The translations under genes were made by a program, and so were the position numbers. The notes under the pieces were generated by a model, which ran no database searches, was not told where the DNA came from, and saw only the letters and a program-made list of their open reading frames with translations. A DNA stretch of 42,112 bases from an uncultured Bacilli bacterium (GTDB lineage: Bacteria > Bacillota_I > Bacilli_A > RF39 > UBA660), in the NCBI GenBank assembly GCA_947629165.1, contig CANRCR010000009.1:1-42112 (forward strand). Reading direction: 5' to 3'. Positions 18,491 through 24,986 of the stretch are shown piece after piece. Within the stretch, counting starts at the first letter, position 1. Every line of letters begins with the position of its first letter.

Positions 18491-19135
18491 ATGAAACATG
18501 AAAGTTATGAAGAATGTCGAAATTTATTCGATGAAAGTGGTAAAAGAATTAAAGAAATAGAACAAGAATTGATTGCTATCAATGAAACACTTATGGAAGA
18601 ATATAACGTGCGTGATTATTCACGAAATCGTTTAAATCAATATCGCTCTACTTACCGTGAATTTCAACGCGTTAAGGATTTAGCGGAAAAGAATCCTTAT
18701 GTTTGGTTGGCTTTTGCCTCTGTTTTTGCTTTTGCCGTAGCGATTCCTTTCGGAGCAATGGCAACGGCCTATTCGGTTGGTAAGATGATATCGGTCGTTA
18801 CAGGACTTGTTGCTTGTACCGTACTTGGTGTTATTGGACGTAAAACGGATCTTGCTCGCCGTGAACTTAAAACGTATCCTTCTTATATGGAACGTACTTA
18901 TACCGACGAGATTAACTTATTAAATGATACGATTCAAAAAAGTACTCAAAAACGTTCGGATTTAAGAACACGCGAAGAGCAATTAATTTCTGATAAAGCC
19001 CATTTAACAGAAGGAAGAAAACAATTATTTCAATATATCGAAAAAAACTATCCTAATAAAGTAGGTTTCTTCTATCAGACAGAAAATGATTTTACCGCAC
19101 GTTCTGTTGCCACTAGTAAAAAACTTCAAAAATAA
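18491..19135 (+). CDS. coiled-coil membrane protein of unknown function
   Basis: Not recognised. The 214-residue protein has an N-terminal charged helix (about 1-66), two adjacent membrane helices at about 70-90 and 96-116 joined by a short GAMATAYSVGK turn, and a second long charged helix (about 118-190) rich in Glu, Lys and Gln. This gives a hairpin in the membrane with two cytoplasmic coiled-coil arms. The layout suggests a scaffold or membrane-shaping role, but nothing specific can be claimed. It is a single-gene unit under the best promoter of the window, with GAGGGGGA as ribosome site, so it is probably well expressed. It lies between cysS and mrnC, which are adjacent in most Bacilli, so it appears to be a lineage-specific insertion. 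Confidence 0.75.
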   Translation: MKHESYEECRNLFDESGKRIKEIEQELIAINETLMEEYNVRDYSRNRLNQYRSTYREFQRVKDLAEKNPYVWLAFASVFAFAVAIPFGAMATAYSVGKMISVVTGLVACTVLGVIGRKTDLARRELKTYPSYMERTYTDEINLLNDTIQKSTQKRSDLRTREEQLISDKAHLTEGRKQLFQYIEKNYPNKVGFFYQTENDFTARSVATSKKLQK

Positions 19136-19163
19136 ACTTGTTACTTTGGTATCAAGTTTTTTT
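19134..19163 (+). terminator. terminator of the gene at 18491
   Basis: AAACTTG / CAAGTTT stem, an inner TAC / GTA extension around a TTTG loop, then seven T. The hairpin begins within the TAA stop. Confidence 0.77.
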
Positions 19164-19175
19164 ATATGATATAAT
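19146..19175 (+). promoter_or_regulatory. promoter of mrnC-rlmB inside the preceding terminator
   Basis: TTGGTA at 19146-19151, 18-bp spacer, TATAAT at 19170-19175 preceded by TGA (extended -10). The -35 lies in the terminator hairpin. Confidence 0.65.
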
Positions 19176-19197
19176 TTGAATGGATGGTGATTTCCGT

Positions 19198-19581
19198 ATG
19201 AACGTTTTAGAAATCAATATTTTGGCATTAGCTTATCTTGGAGATGCCGTTTACGAACTATATATTCGACGTTATTTACTCGATCAAAAAATTAATCATG
19301 TGAATGCTCTTCAAACGGCATCTTTAGCCTATGTCAGTGCGAAAAGACAAGCTTTCTTTTTAGAAAAGTTGGAAGAAGCGTCTTTTTTTACCGAAGAAGA
19401 AATGGATATCATTCATCGTGCACGTAATTATAAAAGTAATCGACATCCTAAAAATTGTTCTATTTTAACTTATAAACACGCTACTGCATTAGAAGCGGTG
19501 GTAGGATATTGGTCTTATCTTCATAAGGACGAACGTATTGATGAAATGATGGAAAAGATTGTAGGAGGTAGTCTATGTTAG
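19198..19581 (+). CDS. mrnC: mini-ribonuclease III
   Basis: Mini-III is an RNase III catalytic domain without a dsRNA-binding domain that matures 23S rRNA ends. The 127-residue protein has the family start LALAYLGDAVYELYIRRYL with the catalytic Asp16, an RNase III helix set, RARNYKSNRHPKN and the C-terminal catalytic-Glu block ATALEAVVGYWSYL. The ATG at 19198 is preceded by GGTGA at 19186-19190; the ATG at 19180 has no ribosome site and is rejected. It overlaps rlmB by seven bases. Order cysS-mrnC-rlmB is conserved in Firmicutes. Confidence 0.95.
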   Translation: MNVLEINILALAYLGDAVYELYIRRYLLDQKINHVNALQTASLAYVSAKRQAFFLEKLEEASFFTEEEMDIIHRARNYKSNRHPKNCSILTYKHATALEAVVGYWSYLHKDERIDEMMEKIVGGSLC

Positions 19582-20276
19582 TATATGGAAGAAATGTGGC
19601 ACTCGAATTTTTACAAAAACCTGAAAAAGTTCGAAAAGTTATTTTTCAAGAAGGATTTCGCGATGAAAAAATAAATTCTTTGGTTACAAAATTAAATCTT
19701 CCTTCCGTTACGCGTTCCAAAATAGAATTAGATCGACTTGCAAAGGGAGTTCACCAAGGTATAATACTGGAAGTAGAGGACTACCAATATTGTTCTTTAA
19801 CGGATCTTATTTCTAAAAATGAATCTTCTATTATCGTATTACTTGACCATCTAGAAGATCCCCATAATTTAGGAGCTATCATTCGTACTTGTGAAGCGGC
19901 AGGAGTCGATGGCATTATTCTTCCTAAAGATCGGAGTGTTTCTGTTAATGCCACGGTTATGAAGACGAGTGTCGGAACAATGGAAAATATGAAGATAGCG
20001 ATGGTTACAAACCTTTCTCAAACAATGGCAACGCTTAAAAAAGAAGGCTATTGGATTGTTGGAACAGCGATGGATGGAAAAGACTATTTAAGTCTCGATT
20101 ATCATGGAAAGATTGTTTTAGTAATCGGAAACGAAGGAGACGGTATGAGTAGACTAGTACGGGAATCTTGTGACTTTATTGCACGTATTCCAATGTACGG
20201 AAAGGTCAATAGTCTCAATGCTTCGGTTTCGTTTGGTATTATGGTATACGAGGTATTAAGACAAAATCGAAATTAA
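19575..20276 (+). CDS. rlmB: 23S rRNA (guanosine-2'-O) methyltransferase RlmB / TrmH family
   Basis: A SpoU-family (SPOUT, knotted) methyltransferase of 233 residues that most likely modifies G2251 of 23S rRNA. The N-terminal substrate-recognition domain carries VYGRNVALEFL. The three SPOUT motifs are present: LDHLEDPHNLGAIIRTCEAA, LVIGNEGDGMSRLV and IPMYGKVNSLNASVSFGI. AGGAGG lies 7-12 bases upstream of the ATG, within the end of mrnC. Only one base separates its stop from the next start. Confidence 0.95.
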   Translation: MLVYGRNVALEFLQKPEKVRKVIFQEGFRDEKINSLVTKLNLPSVTRSKIELDRLAKGVHQGIILEVEDYQYCSLTDLISKNESSIIVLLDHLEDPHNLGAIIRTCEAAGVDGIILPKDRSVSVNATVMKTSVGTMENMKIAMVTNLSQTMATLKKEGYWIVGTAMDGKDYLSLDYHGKIVLVIGNEGDGMSRLVRESCDFIARIPMYGKVNSLNASVSFGIMVYEVLRQNRN

Positions 20277-20277
20277 T

Positions 20278-20886
20278 ATGAATTATAAAGAACTAAACGA
20301 TTACGAACTCTTATATTACATTCGTGAAAAAGATGAAGATGCATATCAATTGTTGTATCAAAAATATGAACCTTATATTGATAAAGTTGTTCGCCAATAT
20401 CTTATCCAAGGAAAAAAAGTGGGCTTTGATTACGACGACCTTTATCAAGCGGGAAGAATGGGTGTCTTTTATGCGTTAACGCATTATCAAGAAGAAGACA
20501 CTCTTTTTTACACTTATGTAGGAATTTGTGTTAAAGGACGTATTCAAAATTTGGTTCGTTTAGGAGAGACGAAAAAGCAACAAGTGTTAAACGAGGCCCA
20601 ATCTTTGTCTTTCGAACTTTGTGATGGAACCGTTTTGGAAGATCTTGTCGGTAGTACTTCTTGTCTATTAGATACTATTATTACTCAAGAATTAGTTACT
20701 TTTTTAATTCAGTTTGAACATACTTTATCTTTTCCTTCTTCCTGTATCTTTGAACTAAAAATGAATGGTTTTGTATCTTGTGAGATTGCTACTTTACTTT
20801 CTTTATCTACCAAAATGGTAAATAATCGTCTTTATCAGATTAAGAAAAAGTTAGTTATATATTTAAAACAAATAAAATATATTTAA
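20278..20886 (+). CDS. sigH: SigH-like sigma-70 family factor, divergent
   Basis: The 202-residue protein has sigma region 2 (about 15-95: ELLYYIREKDEDAYQLLYQK, the core-binding DYDDLYQAGRMGVFYAL, and TYVGICVKGRIQNLVR) and region 4 with a helix-turn-helix (about 155-195: GFVSCEIATLLSLSTKMVNN, then RLYQIKKKL). Spacing and position after rlmB match sigH of Bacilli, the early sporulation and post-exponential sigma. Conservation is low, especially in the first half of region 4. Thus SigH by synteny, or a rewired derivative. The start has no visible Shine-Dalgarno sequence: TAA of rlmB is followed by one base and then ATG, so translation is probably by re-initiation. No clear terminator follows, only an AT-rich stretch. 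Confidence 0.78.
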   Translation: MNYKELNDYELLYYIREKDEDAYQLLYQKYEPYIDKVVRQYLIQGKKVGFDYDDLYQAGRMGVFYALTHYQEEDTLFYTYVGICVKGRIQNLVRLGETKKQQVLNEAQSLSFELCDGTVLEDLVGSTSCLLDTIITQELVTFLIQFEHTLSFPSSCIFELKMNGFVSCEIATLLSLSTKMVNNRLYQIKKKLVIYLKQIKYI

Positions 20887-20889
20887 ATA

Positions 20890-20918
20890 TTTAAAATTTT
20901 TTAAACTAGTGCTATAAT
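20890..20918 (+). promoter_or_regulatory. promoter for the gene at 20942
   Basis: TATAAT at 20913-20918 with TTTAAA at 20890-20895 as a 4/6 -35 at 17-bp spacing. Confidence 0.6.
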
Positions 20919-20941
20919 TACTTTAGAATCGGGTGATTGGA

Positions 20942-21664
20942 ATGGCACAAGCAAATCAAAATCAAGATAAGATATCTTTAAAAAACTGGTTACAACTCCC
21001 ACGTACGGAAGAACAACAACGGAGTGAGTATCAAAGTTTATTTTATGGATTACATCATTCTTGTCATGTTTTAAAGGATCATTACAGTGCTTATTTTCCT
21101 TATTTTGATCCTTATTATGCTTCCTCTTTAGGAAATGTATTGGATCAAGTTTATGTCGATTTGATGGATGCTCAAAAAGTATCTTTTACTCGTACACAAT
21201 CACTACCTTCTCAATATCTCAATGAGGCCCAACAAAAAAATGTTGCTTTTCTAGTTACTTTTGCAGTAGGTCTCTATTTGGGTTATGGATTACAAAATGG
21301 ATTATTAAATCCTTCGTTTTTAGAAAATAACTTTGAACAATGTAAACAATTTCTTCCAGGAGAAGATATTCCTTATTACGAAGGGGTAATTCTAAATCAT
21401 CAATACACTTATTACGACGATTATGTTCGTACTCGTCAACTCGAAGGAAATGCGAACGACCTCGATGGGGGAGGAAAAGGCAATAGCAAGGCTTATGTTA
21501 AAAAGACCAATAAGCAATTTGTTATTGAGCCTGTTTCTTATGAAAATCTTGCTCAAGATGTAAATGTTTCGAAAGCAGGATTTTCACAGAGTTTAATTTT
21601 AAATCTTATATTCTTTGCCATCAGTATGATTATGGTTGGAATCGTTTTATTACTTTATTGGTAA
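20942..21664 (+). CDS. tail-anchored membrane protein of unknown function
   Basis: Not recognised. The 240-residue protein has no signal peptide, an acidic and aromatic-rich first half (YSAYFPYFDPYYASSLG), a semi-hydrophobic segment at about 101-117, a glycine-rich linker (LDGGGKGNSKA) and a single strongly hydrophobic helix at about 215-238 ending in two residues, so it is C-terminally anchored with most of it in the cytoplasm. The ATG at 20942 follows GGGTGAT at 20931-20937; GTG at 20933 is part of that ribosome site. It occupies the sigH-to-secE gap, where Bacilli usually have rpmG. Not an L33 homologue: far too long and lacking Cys pairs. Confidence 0.75.
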   Translation: MAQANQNQDKISLKNWLQLPRTEEQQRSEYQSLFYGLHHSCHVLKDHYSAYFPYFDPYYASSLGNVLDQVYVDLMDAQKVSFTRTQSLPSQYLNEAQQKNVAFLVTFAVGLYLGYGLQNGLLNPSFLENNFEQCKQFLPGEDIPYYEGVILNHQYTYYDDYVRTRQLEGNANDLDGGGKGNSKAYVKKTNKQFVIEPVSYENLAQDVNVSKAGFSQSLILNLIFFAISMIMVGIVLLLYW

Positions 21665-21666
21665 TT

Positions 21667-21693
21667 AATTTATCGAATTTATCGAATTTATTT
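21667..21693. repeat. 9-bp tandem direct repeat upstream of secE
   Basis: AATTTATCG occurs at 21667-21675 and 21676-21684, with a third degenerate copy (AATTTATTT) at 21685-21693 running into the -35 of the secE promoter. It may be an A/T-rich upstream element or a regulator site. Confidence 0.7.
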
Positions 21694-21721
21694 GACAAAA
21701 ACACTTGTTTTGTGCTATTTT
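21692..21721 (+). promoter_or_regulatory. promoter candidate of secE-nusG
   Basis: TTGACA at 21692-21697, 18-bp spacer, TATTTT at 21716-21721. The -10 lies in the loop of a large inverted repeat. Confidence 0.55.
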
Positions 21722-21751
21722 ATAGGTGACACAAAAAAGTGTTTTTATTTT
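21697..21751 (+). terminator. long AT-rich inverted repeat, likely terminator of the gene at 20942
   Basis: An 18-base arm at 21697-21714 (AAAAACACTTGTTTTGTG) pairs with 21730-21746, with one bulged G. The loop is 15 bases and T-rich sequence follows. It overlaps the secE promoter; a transcript starting near 21728 would carry only the right arm. Confidence 0.6.
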
Positions 21752-21788
21752 GATTTAAAAACATAAAATAAGAAAGATGGTGAAAGGT

Positions 21789-22244
21789 ATGGCTACAACC
21801 TCAAAGAAAACACAAAGTAAGAAAAAGGCAACAAAGCGTGAAGAAAACAAAAAAGTAGCAAAAAAGACTTCTTTAAAAGATGAAAAGAAAGAAGAAGTTG
21901 TGGAATCAAAAGTAGAAAACAAGAAGAAAGATACTAAGAAAAAAGAGCCGGAAGAACTAGTATCGAAGAAAGATGCTAAGAAAAAAGAAACAAAAGAAAA
22001 AGTATCGAAGAAAGATACCAAGAACAAAAAAGAAAAGAAAGGAAAAGATAAGCAAACACCAAAAAAGCGAGGACGTATTCGGCAATACTTCTACGAAGTA
22101 AAGAAAGAAGTCAGTCTCGTTAAATGGCCAAGTAAGAAAGATATGGTCAAGTATTCGATTGCTACAATCGTGTTTGTATTATTCTTTGCTGTATTCTTCT
22201 ATATCATCGATATAATTGTTGCAGCAATTAAAACGTGGGTGTAA
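21789..22244 (+). CDS. secE: preprotein translocase subunit SecE with long lysine-rich N-terminal extension
   Basis: SecE clamps SecY in the translocon. The conserved core is residues 97-151: IRQYFYEVKKEVSLVKWPSK with the invariant WP, then one membrane helix at about 122-147. Bacillus SecE is about 59 residues, so roughly 95 residues are extra. They are almost entirely Lys, Glu, Asp, Thr and Ser and include a 14-residue tandem duplication (VSKKDAKKKETKEK at 58-71, VSKKDTKNKKEKKG at 72-85). The extension is cytoplasmic and near the ribosome side of the translocon, so ribosome or RNA contact is possible. GGTGAAAGG overlaps the upstream ATG at 21777, hence the ATG at 21789. nusG follows after three bases. 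Confidence 0.93.
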   Translation: MATTSKKTQSKKKATKREENKKVAKKTSLKDEKKEEVVESKVENKKKDTKKKEPEELVSKKDAKKKETKEKVSKKDTKNKKEKKGKDKQTPKKRGRIRQYFYEVKKEVSLVKWPSKKDMVKYSIATIVFVLFFAVFFYIIDIIVAAIKTWV

Positions 22245-22247
22245 GTT

Positions 22248-22781
22248 ATGGATAAACAGTGGTATGTTGTTAATACTTATTCGGGACATGAGAATAAGGT
22301 TAAAGAAAAGTTAGAGATGCGTGCAGAATCGATGGATATGAAGGATTATATCTTTCGTGTCATCGTTCCAGAGCAAAAAGTAATCGAAGAAAAAGATGGC
22401 GTTAAAAAAGAAAAAATAAAAAAGATGTTCCCTGGATATATTTTAGTGGAAATGGTCATGAGTGATGAAGCTTGGTATGTCGTTCGTAATACACCGGGAG
22501 TTACTGGATTTATCGGATCTTCTGGAAAAGGAGCAAAACCGACCCCATTACAACCCTACGAAGTTGATAAAGTACTTGCCAATATGGGTATCAGTCGTCT
22601 CGATGTCGATAAAGAACTTGAAGTGGGTGCCAAAGTTAAGATTATTGCTGGACCATTTACGGGTATGTTCGGTGTTATCGACAGTATCGATTTACCTAAT
22701 CAAAAACTTAATCTTATGGTCGACCTATTTGGACAAGAGACTTCTGTCGAAGTAGAACTTGCTCAAATCGAACTTGCTTAA
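22248..22781 (+). CDS. nusG: transcription antitermination factor NusG
   Basis: NusG binds RNA polymerase and affects pausing, termination and coupling to translation. The 177-residue protein has the NGN domain (WYVVNTYSGHENKVKEKLE, IFRVIVPEQKVIEEKDG, FPGYILVEMVMSDEAWYVVR, NTPGVTGFIGSSG) and the KOW domain (VGAKVKIIAGPFTGMFGVI). It is three bases after secE and shares its transcript. The length matches Bacillus NusG. No true terminator follows; the rplK promoter is within 50 bases. Confidence 0.98.
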   Translation: MDKQWYVVNTYSGHENKVKEKLEMRAESMDMKDYIFRVIVPEQKVIEEKDGVKKEKIKKMFPGYILVEMVMSDEAWYVVRNTPGVTGFIGSSGKGAKPTPLQPYEVDKVLANMGISRLDVDKELEVGAKVKIIAGPFTGMFGVIDSIDLPNQKLNLMVDLFGQETSVEVELAQIELA

Positions 22782-22795
22782 AATCATTAAAATAC

Positions 22796-22824
22796 TTGCA
22801 ATATTTAGGAAATCATGTTATTAT
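22796..22824 (+). promoter_or_regulatory. promoter of rplK
   Basis: TTGCAA at 22796-22801, 17-bp spacer, TATTAT at 22819-22824 preceded by TGT (extended -10). The transcript would start near 22831. Confidence 0.8.
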
Positions 22825-22830
22825 TTAGAC

Positions 22831-22908
22831 GCTATATTAAATTTTTGATATAGATTTAGTGGGAGGCAGAGCTTTAAGAAGCGGATAAAAGCTATTTGGA
22901 CCACTCAC
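22831..22908 (+). promoter_or_regulatory. rplK leader with L1-binding site mimicking 23S rRNA
   Basis: The leader begins with a hairpin (CTATATTA 22832-22839 / TGATATAG 22846-22853). Then AGTGGGAGGC at 22858-22867 closes with CCACT at 22901-22905 around an inner AGCTTT / AAAGCT pairing. GUGGGAGGC...ACCAC resembles the L1 site in 23S rRNA (helices 76-78, GGUGGGAGGCUUUGA). Known biology: free L1 represses its own L11-L1 mRNA. A similar element is repeated before rplA. Confidence 0.72.
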
Positions 22909-22937
22909 GAAAACAAAATTTATAGGAGGTGTTTTTC

Positions 22938-23540
22938 GTGGCAAAAGAAGTTGTAAAGAAAATTAAGTTACAAATTCCGGCTGGAAAAGCAACACCCGCT
23001 CCACCCGTTGGAACGGTTTTAGGACCTGCTGGAATTAACTTACAAGATTTTTGTACTCGTTATAACGATGCAACAAGAGAAAGTATGGGAGATATTTTAC
23101 CAGTTGAAATCACGGTTTTCGATGATCGTAGTTTCGATTTTATTATTAAGACTCCCCCTACTGGATTCTTATTAAAGAAATATGCAAAAATCGATAAAGG
23201 TTCTGTTAAAGGAGCTAACCAAGTCGTTGCTACTTTAACACAAGATCAAATTCGTGAGATTGCTCAAATCAAATTACCTGATTTGAACTGCTACGATATT
23301 GAAGCTGCAATGAAAATTGTAGAAGGCACTGCTCGTAATATGGGTATTGCTGTTAAAGGTGTTAACGATCAAGAATTAGCAGAACAAGCAAAAGAAGCTT
23401 TGGAAGAAGAGAAAGAACAAGCAGAACGTGAAGCTGAACTTGCTGAAATGGAAGCTGAACAACAAGCTGGACATGAAACTCAAGAAGTTCCAGTAATTGA
23501 GAAAGAAAAGACGGAAGACGAAAATTCCGCAGAAGAATAG
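22938..23540 (+). CDS. rplK: 50S ribosomal protein L11 with acidic C-terminal extension
   Basis: L11 forms the GTPase-associated centre with 23S rRNA. Residues 1-141 are a standard L11: [20 protein letters not shown], the RNA-binding C-domain with [11 protein letters not shown] and [12 protein letters not shown] at its end. Another 59 residues follow, a Glu/Ala-rich helix ([20 protein letters not shown] and onwards) and a disordered acidic end; typical L11 stops near residue 141. The start is GTG at 22938, preceded by AGGAGG at 22924-22929; the GTG at 22929 overlaps the ribosome site. It is likely controlled by L1 through the leader upstream. Confidence 0.96.
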   Translation: MAKEVVKKIKLQIPAGKATPAPPVGTVLGPAGINLQDFCTRYNDATRESMGDILPVEITVFDDRSFDFIIKTPPTGFLLKKYAKIDKGSVKGANQVVATLTQDQIREIAQIKLPDLNCYDIEAAMKIVEGTARNMGIAVKGVNDQELAEQAKEALEEEKEQAEREAELAEMEAEQQAGHETQEVPVIEKEKTEDENSAEE

Positions 23541-23550
23541 ATAATAACCT

Positions 23551-23581
23551 AGTGGGAGGAACCGCTTACTCCGATTACCAC
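23551..23581 (+). promoter_or_regulatory. second L1-binding site, before rplA
   Basis: AGTGGGAGGA at 23551-23560 closes with CCAC at 23578-23581. GGAG / CTCC (23555-23558 / 23569-23572) pairs inside and an asymmetric GATTA-containing loop lies on the 3' side. The stem, asymmetric loop, stem layout and the GUGGGAGG sequence match the rRNA-type L1 site. It ends just before the AAGGAGG of rplA, so bound L1 could block initiation. Confidence 0.68.
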
Positions 23582-23597
23582 ATAAGGAGGAATTAAA

Positions 23598-24296
23598 ATG
23601 AGAAAAAGAGGAAAGAAATATCTCGATGCTGTTAGCAAAGTAGATAAAACGAAAACTTACTCAAAAGAAGAAGCTGTTAAACTTGTAAAAGAAACATCAG
23701 TAAGTAAATTTGATGCTTCGGTAGAATTAGCTATCCATCTTAACTTAGATACGAAAAAAACGGATCAACAATTAAGAGGAGCTATTGTTTTACCTCATGG
23801 AACCGGTAAGAGTAAGAAAGTTTTAGTTGTTACTCGTGGAGAACAAGCACGTCTTGCCAAAGAGGCTGGTGCAGACTACGTTGGAGATGTCGACATGTTA
23901 GAGAAAATCGAAAAAGAAAATTGGTTCGATTTCGATACGATGATTGCTACTCCAGATATGATGCCACTTCTTGGTAAATTAGGTAAAGTATTAGGACCAA
24001 AAGGATTAATGCCAAACCCTAAAACAGGAACGGTTACAACGGATGTTGTAAAAGCTGTTAACGAAGTAAAAGCTGGACGTGTTGAATATCGTACCGATAG
24101 TTTCGGTAACGTTCACGGTATCATCGGTAAAGTTTCTTTTGATGAAGCTGCTTTACTTGAGAACTTAGATGCTTTTGTATCGGTTATCTTAAAAGCAAAA
24201 CCTGCTTCAGTTAAAGGAGATTACGTAAAGAATATTGCTTTATCTACTACGATGGGTCCTGGAATTAAAGTTTCACTTAATTCATTTGACAAATAA
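23598..24296 (+). CDS. rplA: 50S ribosomal protein L1
   Basis: L1 forms the mobile L1 stalk at the E site and is the translational repressor of its own operon. The 232-residue protein has [34 protein letters not shown], the RNA-binding [20 protein letters not shown] and [16 protein letters not shown], and the C-terminal [15 protein letters not shown]. Length is standard. AAGGAGG lies 7-13 bases upstream. The last codons (Phe-Asp-Lys and the stop) also encode the -35 of the rplJ promoter. Confidence 0.98.
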   Translation: MRKRGKKYLDAVSKVDKTKTYSKEEAVKLVKETSVSKFDASVELAIHLNLDTKKTDQQLRGAIVLPHGTGKSKKVLVVTRGEQARLAKEAGADYVGDVDMLEKIEKENWFDFDTMIATPDMMPLLGKLGKVLGPKGLMPNPKTGTVTTDVVKAVNEVKAGRVEYRTDSFGNVHGIIGKVSFDEAALLENLDAFVSVILKAKPASVKGDYVKNIALSTTMGPGIKVSLNSFDK

Positions 24297-24314
24297 TAGA
24301 TAACGTAATATAAT
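24286..24314 (+). promoter_or_regulatory. consensus promoter of rplJ-rplL, starting inside rplA
   Basis: TTGACA at 24286-24291 (within the rplA end), 17-bp spacer, TATAAT at 24309-24314. Both hexamers are full consensus. Confidence 0.88.
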
Positions 24315-24330
24315 ACCAATTGATTTTATT

Positions 24331-24430
24331 AGTGCCAAAGACAGTAGGTAATTTTGTAAATCCTACCGAGGACTTTCTTGAATGAAGATTAAGTTTTCGG
24401 GGGAATCTCGAAAACTTTTCTTTTGGCACT
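24331..24430 (+). ncRNA. L10 leader (rplJ autoregulatory RNA with attenuator)
   Basis: The conserved L10-binding kink CCAAAGACAGTAGG and partner CCTACCGAGG are present. The element is closed by AGTGCCAAA 24331-24339 with TTTGGCACT 24422-24430. Inside, AAGTTTTCG 24391-24399 / CGAAAACTT 24409-24417 is a terminator hairpin followed by TTCTTTT. Known biology in Bacillus: excess L10-L12 binds the leader and promotes premature termination. Confidence 0.9.
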
Positions 24431-24462
24431 CCTAAAATAAAAAACGAAAGGAGAAAGATGCT

Positions 24463-24957
24463 ATGGCTAGTCAAAAGATTTTAGCAGCAAAACAAGGAGT
24501 TGTTGAAGAGATTAAAAACAACATGAGTAATGCTGCTACTTACGTTTTATTTGATTACCGCGGATTAACGGATGCCGAGAGTAAAGAATTAAGACGTAAG
24601 TTAAGAGAGACGGGTTCTGACTATAAAGTATATAAAAATACTTTAATGGCTAGAGCTTTAGCAGATTTAGGAGTCGATATCGATTCTAGTTTGGTTGGTC
24701 CAAGTGCCCTTGCTTTTGGAACGGATCAAATTGCGCCGATTAAGGTTTTATCTGAATTTGCAAAGAAACATCAAGCGTTAGTTTTAAAAGTAGGAGTGGT
24801 TGATGGAGTTATTTCTGATCAATCAGAACTTCAAAAACTTGCAAGTATTCCATCACGTGACGGTTTACTTACAATGCTTGCTGGAGGCATGATCCAAATT
24901 GCCAAAGATTTATCAATCTGTTTGGATTTATATGCACAACAAAAAGAAGAAAAATAA
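24463..24957 (+). CDS. rplJ: 50S ribosomal protein L10
   Basis: L10 anchors L7/L12 dimers to the L11 region of 23S rRNA. The 164-residue protein shows the rRNA-binding N-domain (YVLFDYRGLTDAESKELRRK, YKVYKNTLMARAL), FAKKHQALVLKVGVVDG, and the C-terminal helix (LLTMLAGGMIQIAKDLSICL) that binds L12. AAAGGAG supports the ATG. It lies 33 bases after the L10 leader, which controls it together with rplL. Confidence 0.97.
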   Translation: MASQKILAAKQGVVEEIKNNMSNAATYVLFDYRGLTDAESKELRRKLRETGSDYKVYKNTLMARALADLGVDIDSSLVGPSALAFGTDQIAPIKVLSEFAKKHQALVLKVGVVDGVISDQSELQKLASIPSRDGLLTMLAGGMIQIAKDLSICLDLYAQQKEEK

Positions 24958-24986
24958 TTTAAAATAGTATAAGGAGGAAAAAGAAA

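Noticed and set aside
21665-21788. A missed rpmG (L33) gene before secE
   Set aside because: No frame in this gap encodes a Cys-rich or L33-like peptide; the gap is filled by repeats and the promoter.
21755-22027. Minus-strand frame of 90 codons opposite the secE extension
   Set aside because: It is the antisense shadow of the Lys-rich SecE repeats (Phe/Ser-rich), with no ribosome site or promoter.
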